From: Corella eumyota
Taxonomy: Eukaryota > Chordata > Ascidiacea > Phlebobranchia > Corellidae
Direction of reading: 5' to 3'
Length of the DNA: 64,000 bases
Assembly: GCA_963082875.1 (NCBI GenBank)
Contig: OY720102.1
Coordinates: forward strand, 10,576,990-10,640,989
Positions 58,213-64,000 of the stretch are shown in pieces; within the stretch, counting starts at the first letter, position 1; every line of letters begins with the position of its first letter. The notes under the pieces are model-generated. The model ran no database searches and was not told where the DNA came from. It saw only the letters and a list, made by a program, of their open reading frames with translations. A program made the position numbers and the translations under genes.

Positions 58213-58338
58213 GTGACGTCGCCGAGCGGCGCAAAGCGCCGCACTAAAGTTCGGCTAGCTCTGTGACGTCACTGACACTCAACACTGACTCTACTATAAT
58301 ACATACTAGGGTTTGGGTATGTATTATAGTAGAGTCAG
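58213..58338. repeat. Left terminal hairpins of the virus-like element
   Basis: Outer stem GTGACGTC (58213-58220) with GACGTCAC (58265-58272); next stem GCCGA with TCGGC; inside it an arm GCGGCGC AAA GCGCCGC (58226-58242) and a small arm ACTAAAGT. This branched shape recalls parvovirus termini such as the AAV repeat. Next to it, CTGACTCTACTATAATACAT... pairs over 22 bp with its complement at 58317-58338 around a 10-nt loop TAGGGTTTGG. Confidence 0.75.
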
Positions 58339-58426
58339 ACGTGGGCGAAACGACCGACTGGCTTGTGATAATTCCGCGGAAAAAAACGCAAGCCAGGCTG
58401 GTAGGAAAATTAGATCATAAATAAAG

Positions 58427-59863
58427 ATGCCACCACCAAATAAGCATCATAAAGATAGTAAAGACTTAGGAGGGTGGACGATTCCAGGATATCCTCATTG
58501 TGGGCCGTTTAACCGACCCGGACAGGCAAATTCACAGTTAGATGCAGCTTGCGCAAAACACGACGCTGGATATAACGAGCTTGGTCAGACAGCTTACACT
58601 CATTACAACCCAGCAGACGAAGAACTTATACACGATACAGCTAATATCCCTGGCGCTGTTAGCTTTGCTGTTGGTGCTATCTTTCGGGCAAAACGTTTTC
58701 TTGCTCCGGCAACAAAACAGAAGGGAGAGGGAATTTCTTGGGGAGCTAAGAAACAAATCAACAAGCACAAGAAAGCGAGGTTTGACCGCGACGCGGAATC
58801 TGTGGGGCTCGATAGAGACGGGCTGAAACAATTGTTAATACCTGATCACAAAGCGTTCCCAAATATGAAGAGGGGCATGGAAGCAGATTCAACAGAGGAC
58901 GAGCCAGTCGCAAAAATGGCAGCGACTGAAAATACCGGTGGAGGGGCGGCACACCCGGGCCAATTTACGTCACTAATAAGGGCACCCCGTATGTACCAAA
59001 ACATAGTGGTATACGGAAGAAGAAAAGGCGTAATGTTGTTTGAAGGAAACCGAACAGGATCGGATGCGGAAACAGTAAGGGCCCCATGGACACCTTGGTG
59101 GAGCCATGCAAGAACTGATAACGGGCAAATAGCACCGAAAACCGTACAACAATGCATTGTCAGCAGCGCGGTACAGACGCGACAAATGGAGGTTGGCGAA
59201 AACAACAGCAACAGCCACACGGGCAATAGATGGCGATTCTACACGCCAGGAGGAACGATAAGGCATGCAGTAACGGGAGCAGAAAATTCGGTGAAAAGTG
59301 ACATGGCAGGGTACGATATGTACCGAATAAAAAATTGGCATCTAACAATGTGGCCAATAACGGCTATGAACCGGATAACTGCAGATGGAGCGATAAAACC
59401 GAGAATTTTCCTAGATGTGGCCTGGGATACAGACTCCATGCTGTACAGGCGGTCATTCGACATAGGACATCAGACCAATACAACACAGTTCGGTTTAGCC
59501 TGTGACGAAGAGCCGCTCATAACCAACCAATCAATGAAACGGTACGAATTGGGGGACGACTTCAACGATATTCCTATAAACATGCTCCAAAAGGATAGCC
59601 ATACAACAGGCCTAGATGAAAGCGGAGGAGGGACAACACATAGCGTGACCATATCTGCAAAAAACAATACGGGGTGGTTCGACATGTATGAGATGACCAC
59701 ACCCATAAGCAAAGCGATGGTGACACAGATGCATGTATACACCGACACGATCAAGAAGGATCTAGTACACGCCAAATATACTGCAGCGGAAACAAAAGGG
59801 GACAACATCATGTCAATTCCATATATTACCACTTGCGAAATTGAATTTGGGTTTCATCGTTGA
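58427..59863 (+). CDS. Parvovirus-type capsid protein with phospholipase A2 domain
   Basis: 478 residues from ATG 58427. The N-terminus holds a viral phospholipase A2: calcium loop YPHCGPFNRPGQ (~23-34) and catalytic helix LDAACAKHDAGYNELG (~37-52), the signature of parvovirus VP1, used by incoming virus to cross the endosomal membrane. A basic stretch (KKQINKHKKARF, ~105-116) could be a nuclear signal. The remainder (~180-478), starting with a Gly-rich linker GGGAAHPG as in parvovirus capsids, is presumably the jelly-roll coat domain; I cannot confirm that by eye. It is shorter than most parvovirus VP1 proteins. It is followed by hairpins and the Rep gene. Confidence 0.85.
   Translation: MPPPNKHHKDSKDLGGWTIPGYPHCGPFNRPGQANSQLDAACAKHDAGYNELGQTAYTHYNPADEELIHDTANIPGAVSFAVGAIFRAKRFLAPATKQKGEGISWGAKKQINKHKKARFDRDAESVGLDRDGLKQLLIPDHKAFPNMKRGMEADSTEDEPVAKMAATENTGGGAAHPGQFTSLIRAPRMYQNIVVYGRRKGVMLFEGNRTGSDAETVRAPWTPWWSHARTDNGQIAPKTVQQCIVSSAVQTRQMEVGENNSNSHTGNRWRFYTPGGTIRHAVTGAENSVKSDMAGYDMYRIKNWHLTMWPITAMNRITADGAIKPRIFLDVAWDTDSMLYRRSFDIGHQTNTTQFGLACDEEPLITNQSMKRYELGDDFNDIPINMLQKDSHTTGLDESGGGTTHSVTISAKNNTGWFDMYEMTTPISKAMVTQMHVYTDTIKKDLVHAKYTAAETKGDNIMSIPYITTCEIEFGFHR
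58542..58826 (+). CDS. Overlapping +1-frame ORF with a membrane segment (94 aa)
   Basis: Lies wholly inside the phospholipase part of the capsid gene, shifted by one base. It has a polar N-terminus (MQLAQNTTLDITSLVRQLTL), one strong hydrophobic stretch IQLISLALLALLLVLSFGQN followed by a basic tail (RRER, RKR). Several parvoviruses encode small extra proteins in a shifted VP frame, including the ER-inserted SAT protein. Whether this is translated is unknown; chance overlap is possible in GC-rich coding DNA. Confidence 0.3.
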   Translation: MQLAQNTTLDITSLVRQLTLITTQQTKNLYTIQLISLALLALLLVLSFGQNVFLLRQQNRREREFLGELRNKSTSTRKRGLTATRNLWGSIETG

Positions 59864-60127
59864 CTTGGCTTGTGTTTTTTCCGCGGGAAATATCGCAAGC
59901 CAGGCCGGTCAAAATTATTTTTGGCTTGGCGCGCGTTTTTTATATTTTATTATCACGCGCCAAGTGTCGTTTCGTTTTAGTTCGTCTTTTTTCTGTATTA
60001 ACCAATAAAAAAACAAAAGAAAAAAGGGGTGTGGTTATAAGCCAATGAAATTAGATTCTAAATTAGTTCGATAAGAAAAAGGCAATGGAAACAGGCTATA
60101 TAAAGGCAAGCGCGATAGATAATATCA
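59864..60127. promoter_or_regulatory. Intergenic hairpins and probable Rep promoter
   Basis: Directly after the capsid gene is a hairpin with GGCTTG (59867-59872) and CAAGCC (59896-59901) around TTTTTTCCGCGGGAAATAT, then a second with CTTGGCGCG (59925-59933) and CGCGCCAAG (59956-59964). A TATA-like GTGGTTATAAGCC precedes the Rep start by about 90 bp. The first hairpin resembles the one at 58358-58396 in inverse orientation. Confidence 0.65.
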
Positions 60128-61549
60128 TTGACAACTTCTGGAAACGACAATCAGAAAATACAAAAAGAGAAGATGAATTTAAAAGAGACATCCTACGAGC
60201 CGAACTACTCCGAAATTGGGGCCAATGGCGGCAACACGGAAGCCGAGTCGAGCTTCCGTGCAAGGAAGTGGTGTTTCACCATAACAAATGGCAACGAAGG
60301 GATATTCCAGACACCGAACTGTACGATCGTGGTCGGGCCACAGGAAGGCGGATCCGCCGGGGTAGCTCCTCACCACCATGGACTGCTCTGGCGGAAGAAA
60401 GCCGAGGGGCTAACGCCGGCCATAAGGAAGAAGACCGTGGTAGACACCCTTCGGTCTCTTGGTCTCGTCGTGTCATGGCTTCTTGGTCCAGTAAAACAAC
60501 TTCAAAACTGGATCAAGTACATGTACAAGGCGAGGCCAGAGTCGATGCCCGACATCCTCAAGAAAGAGCTAAGCAACGACAACAAATCAAAAGGGATGCG
60601 CAGCTACGAGCATACGGTAAAAAAAGTAGCAGAGAGATTCGAAACGAAGCCAGCCGTTAACGCCTTCAAACAGGCATTGTTCCGGGAAGATTTTACCTTC
60701 CCGGAGACATTTGTCAAGAGAGCGTACGGCATGGTGGAGTGGGGGAAAGAAAAGTCAAAGATGACCAAAGCCTTCGAGAAAATCAAGACGCAATCCACTC
60801 CTTGGACCGCGAGACAAGGAGCAGAGATGTGCAATTCCATCATAAAAGAAGCAAAAAACATCAAGACCAATGGCTACCACCTTAAGCCTTTTGACCTTAA
60901 GGTGGGACTCACTGGGGCCGCGTTAGAGATTCGCGACCCCAATGAGGACGGCATAAGGCTCTCGCAGCATTTTATGCTGCACGGAGCAGCCGGAAAGGGG
61001 AAGACGCTGCTTGGTGCACTGCTCTTCCCCACGGAATATGCCTCGACACTAACCAACGACAGCGCCGGCGTGGGCCAGATGTCCCTGCGTCTTAAACATA
61101 AAATGATGAAGGTGGATGACGCAGGGGCATCTTTCTTCAATAACGACCAGCTCACGTCGGCCGTTAAGTTCATGTACCACAATGCGTGGTCGGCGAAGGT
61201 ACACGGAGACCGGCAGGATAACTCCGCCACGTGTGCCTTCGTCACCACAAATGTGGCATCACCCGTAAAAAGATTGGCGGGAATGGGTGATCTAGCACCA
61301 ATCAAAAGGCGATTCATTGAAGCGGAATGGGGCGAAGAAGCCAAAATCACTCCACCAACCAAAAAGCTAAAGTTAACCACACATATCAGCGATGAGATTG
61401 TGTGCGTATTAGCGAAAGAGATCGAAGAAGAGATAGAGGCAGAAACACCCATCGCGGAATGCCTAGTAGAAACCGTTGATTACATCAGAGCATTCAACGA
61501 AAGCCTGAGACAAGCAGACTCGTCCAACAGCGAAAGCGAAGAGGAATAG
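60128..61549 (+). CDS. Rep protein: HUH endonuclease plus SF3 helicase, CRESS-like
   Basis: 473 residues. The N-terminal domain has RKWCFTITN (~44-52), VAPHHHGLLW (~79-88) and WIKYMYK (~126-132). These match the three motifs of rolling-circle Rep proteins of CRESS DNA viruses (CFTLNN, PHLQG-like, YxxK) better than parvovirus NS1 as I know it. The C-terminal half is a superfamily 3 helicase: Walker A GAAGKGKT (~285), Walker B-like MMKVDDAG (~325), and motif C ATCAFVTTN (~367-375). It would nick and unwind the element's origin. An upstream overlapping frame from 60085 (191 aa) in another phase has no recognisable domain. I chose this ATG because the domain frame is open from it. Confidence 0.85.
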   Translation: MTTSGNDNQKIQKEKMNLKETSYEPNYSEIGANGGNTEAESSFRARKWCFTITNGNEGIFQTPNCTIVVGPQEGGSAGVAPHHHGLLWRKKAEGLTPAIRKKTVVDTLRSLGLVVSWLLGPVKQLQNWIKYMYKARPESMPDILKKELSNDNKSKGMRSYEHTVKKVAERFETKPAVNAFKQALFREDFTFPETFVKRAYGMVEWGKEKSKMTKAFEKIKTQSTPWTARQGAEMCNSIIKEAKNIKTNGYHLKPFDLKVGLTGAALEIRDPNEDGIRLSQHFMLHGAAGKGKTLLGALLFPTEYASTLTNDSAGVGQMSLRLKHKMMKVDDAGASFFNNDQLTSAVKFMYHNAWSAKVHGDRQDNSATCAFVTTNVASPVKRLAGMGDLAPIKRRFIEAEWGEEAKITPPTKKLKLTTHISDEIVCVLAKEIEEEIEAETPIAECLVETVDYIRAFNESLRQADSSNSESEEE

Positions 61550-62030
61550 GGTAAAAATAGCCCTAAAAGAAAGAGATACATTCACGTCGAAAGCGAAGAG
61601 GAAGAACTTATCGAATTTCTCAATCCCACAAAAAAAGTTGACACTGGCCTGCGAAAAAGTCCTGAACAAAAACACGCGCCAACCAGCCAAAAAGAGGGCT
61701 GGATTTGCAACCACAAAGATCAAGACGCGCAGTGTATGTGCTGGGTTGAAGAGGCATTTCTTGACGACTGGGTAATACCAGATGGAACTGCCGCCACCAT
61801 ACCAGGAACGAGTGCCGAAAAAGAATGACATGCTATTCTTTAGCGTCATCATCAACATTGTGTTATATATATTTATGTTTGCGTTAGAATTTATAATACT
61901 GTTCGAAATAAATAAAAAATAAACAAAAAATAAACAAAAAGAGATTTTGACACTTGGCTCGTGATATTACTTAGAAGAAAAACACAAGCCAGCCAGCCAA
62001 GGACATAACCAAACCCTAGTAAGTCCTAAA
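61550..62030. other. Right part of the virus-like element
   Basis: Still GC-richer and coding-like in composition to about 61.83 kb, with Cys/His- and acid-rich stretches, then A+T-rich with an AATAAATAAAAAATAAAC polyadenylation-like run near 61.91 kb. The right hairpin sequence (CTTGGCTCGTG ... CACAAGCCAGCC, 61953-61995) follows, then the inverted CCAAACCCTAGTA at 62009-62021. Confidence 0.6.
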
Positions 62031-62819
62031 GAGGAGCGACGCGACAAAAAAAGAGAGAAGTCAAAAAAAAAAAAAAAAAGAAGAGAAGAATAAAAAAAGA
62101 AATTTTTATTTAGCATCATTAACAGTTTAAAAATGAATTAGCATGCTCTTCAAATACAAACGAAAAAATTACATGTCTTATTCATGGTACCAAAAAGTAT
62201 ACTCAGACACTAGATATGGTCTTTTTATCAAAAGAATTCAATTCAATAATAACTTCAGGATTTTTAAGAGCAATTTCAGATATAACGGACCCAACAGTAT
62301 ATGTGTTTTTGCTCTTTAGTTATATTTTGGGGTATAATCTTTACAATTTATTTCTCACTCCATTATATAACAACCAAAATTGAAAAAAAACGCCACGATG
62401 ACAACAATTCAAAAGCCGTAATGAATAAAATAATGAACCGGTCACACGCATACCAACCAAAAAGCAATGACCATATTATACGTTTATCAAATAATGGGAT
62501 AGAATCACCACCTAAAAAAACGTTAACGTGCAATACCTTTTATTAAAAATGACATTATAAACGCCATATAAACCGTATATCATTAAAAAAAAATATTGTA
62601 TAAATAAATAACAATAAATAAGTAAAACAATTTTCAAAAAAATAAATAAATAATAATACAATTAAACCAGATAAAAAAATGTTATGAATAAAGCTCAGTA
62701 AGGCCAAATTATAAATCGGGGATGATAAAAATATCTATGTTAATCCTGTCAACCTAATATTGTTGTGTTTTACAAGTTTTTTTTTAAATTTTACTCTGTT
62801 TTCTTTGCGCTTTGTTTAA
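62031..62819. other. Intergenic, A+T-rich, nothing recognised
   Basis: Begins with a poly-purine/poly-A stretch (62.06-62.09 kb). A short plus-strand frame (62301-62546, 81 aa, with a hydrophobic N-terminus YFSLHY) has no family resemblance and is unlikely to be a gene. Confidence 0.4.
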
Positions 62820-63240
62820 TACGTACCGAAAACGTTTTTATTTTATCTGTCATGCTAGGTATCATAGTATATTTCAAATTAACTTACCTCAAATAAAGAT
62901 AAAAAATAACATTTGTTACCTGTACTTTTTCAGTTTAAATTTAAAAAACGTCATTATGGTTGTTAAAAATAACATCGGTTTAATTTATTATATAAACAGG
63001 ATGTAGGGGGAACCATGTTTAATTTTCAAACCAAACAAAAGAAAGAAAAACAAAGAAAAAACCATACTACCAGATCTAGGATAGACCAACCACCCGCATG
63101 ATAGTAAGTATCTTTGTTTACTCAACATCGTTATACAGTACCTTAATTTCATGATCAGTTAAAATAAATATAATGTAACGAAAGTAAGTAATAACTGTTT
63201 GTGTCAAAATATAATTAAAATAAACAAAGAGGCGGCTATG
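62820..63240 (+). repeat. Dispersed copy of the tRNA-cluster flank
   Basis: Matches 11.72-12.23 kb (and part of 9.62-9.80 kb): blocks TCTGTCATGCTAGGTATCAT, AAACGTCATTATGGTTGTTA, CCATACTACCAGATCTAGGA and AGAGGCGGCTATGGTA occur in the same order. It lacks the tRNA genes and about 80 bp present in the 12-kb copy. Shows that this sequence is a dispersed repeat rather than unique tRNA flank. Confidence 0.9.
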
Positions 63241-64000
63241 GTACAGTGTAAAAAAATATCAGTAGAATCGCATAGAAATTTATGCAAATCTACATAGACA
63301 TTTCATTTAATAAATTTTACATACAGATGTATGTTATGTTACAAAACTTGTAAGTTATTTAACATAAATCTGTATGTAGTATTAAAGCTTTTAATGTTTT
63401 CTTAAATAACATATGCTTTTAAGTAATTTAAGATTGAAGTTTATCTATTTGTACATAAATTTGGGGTGTAAAAAGATTTGACTATGTTTTAAAAAAATTG
63501 ATCGAGCGCAAATATTTTTTAACACAATATATGTTAACACGTTTTTAATTTTGTACAATAAATTACAAACTTTATACAGCTTAAAACTTTGACCAAAGCG
63601 AATGCATGGTTTTTTCTTACATTTGGCTACACCTGACCTTAACCGCATTTTTGAACGTTAGTAATATATGCCCAGGCAGAGAAAAATAGTTAGGTATTTA
63701 ACGCCATTATTGCTTTTGATTATATTTATTTAATAATAATTTTAGTTTTTAAATACACCCTTTAATTGTATGCAAGTTTTTAAGTTACCTCGCAGCCTGA
63801 CTTTACCTTTGCTGTGCTTGGTTATGTTACCCTTACCTATCACCCATATGTTCTAAAATTATTTTTTAGCATTATTTGTGCATAGTTTATTTTTGTTGTC
63901 ATTAAAGTAGTAAAGTCTTGCCTTATTTACTTCGTAGGCTATTAAAATTATTATATAAGTTGGTATTTTAGGTAACTAAATTAGAAACTTGTACGAAGCT
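63241..64000. other. Intergenic, nothing recognised
   Basis: A+T-rich sequence with no long frame, tRNA or known repeat boundary. A short inverted repeat pairs ACATACAGATGTATGTTATG-type sequence near 63.32 kb with ATAAATCTGTATGT near 63.37 kb. Confidence 0.4.

Larger units (their letters stand above)
58213..62030 (+). mobile_element. Parvovirus-like / CRESS-like virus element, looks nearly whole
   Basis: About 3.8 kb and much more GC-rich than its surroundings. It carries a capsid gene with a phospholipase A2 domain (58427-59863) and then a Rep gene (60128-61549) on the same strand. The left end has a branched hairpin (58213-58272) and a 22-bp-stem hairpin (58285-58338). The loop region of the second, TACTAGGGTTTGG, reappears inverted at the right end (62009-62021). 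Hairpins with GGCTTG/CAAGCC arms lie at the left, between the genes and at the right. Two long open frames and foreign composition imply a recent integration. Exact ends and target duplications were not determined. Confidence 0.8.

Noticed and set aside
58846-59832. Long minus-strand ORFs opposite the capsid gene, considered as an ambisense gene
   Set aside because: Composition (Cys, Ser, Val-rich) is that of an antisense shadow of a GC-rich gene, no domain was seen, and there are several competing frames.
60874-61452. 192-codon minus-strand ORF opposite the Rep helicase
   Set aside because: Antisense shadow of the helicase domain with no family features.

Overview
This is a repeat-dominated, AT-rich window (roughly three quarters A+T by eye) from an animal nuclear genome. 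It has tRNA genes with internal A and B boxes, spliceosomal GT-AG introns, BEL/Pao and Ty3-like LTR elements, and P-element, Harbinger, MULE and Helitron DNA transposons. The mix, including THAP/P-type transposases and Helitrons with lysine-rich NPEY repeats, would fit a cnidarian such as Hydra, but nothing here proves the species. No ordinary host protein gene was recognised with confidence. The best candidate is a tiny three-exon reading frame at 22.0-21.7 kb.

Layout. 1-7.93 kb: four head-to-tail copies of a 1.98-kb macrosatellite, plus a truncated fifth, each containing ~125-bp subrepeats. 7.93-12.6 kb: a tandemly duplicated tRNA cluster (Glu-CTC, Pro-TGG and decayed relatives). 12.6-20 kb: decayed repeats, including one partial and one nearly full LTR-like sequence, a polypurine zone and a FLYWCH-like scrap. 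20.2-21.2 kb: a broken Harbinger transposase. 22.9-23.8 kb: an ~84-bp minisatellite. 23.9-27.4 kb: a P-element/THAP9-like transposase on the minus strand, split by a Ty3-like LTR element. 29.0-36.7 kb: a broken BEL/Pao element whose 3' end was later duplicated in tandem. 38.2-45.9 kb: a young, whole-looking BEL/Pao element with one 1765-codon frame, long near-identical LTRs and a 5-bp target duplication. 46.9-53.2 kb: an intron-containing Helitron with a solo LTR in one intron. 53.4-53.9 kb: a 36-bp palindromic satellite. 53.9-55.2 kb: a three-exon MULE transposase on the minus strand.

The most unusual feature lies at about 58.2-62.0 kb. It is a compact, much more GC-rich virus-like element carrying a parvovirus-type phospholipase A2 capsid gene followed, on the same strand, by a Rep gene whose endonuclease motifs look like those of circular Rep-encoding (CRESS) DNA viruses. 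It is framed by hairpins, including a branched one at its left end. The order capsid then Rep, and the mixture of gene types, are not those of textbook parvoviruses.

The second striking feature is the ~540-bp leader of the young BEL/Pao element, which reads as about a dozen consecutive stem-loops, most with an ATTG core in the loop. All functional assignments are by eye from motifs; no database search was possible.
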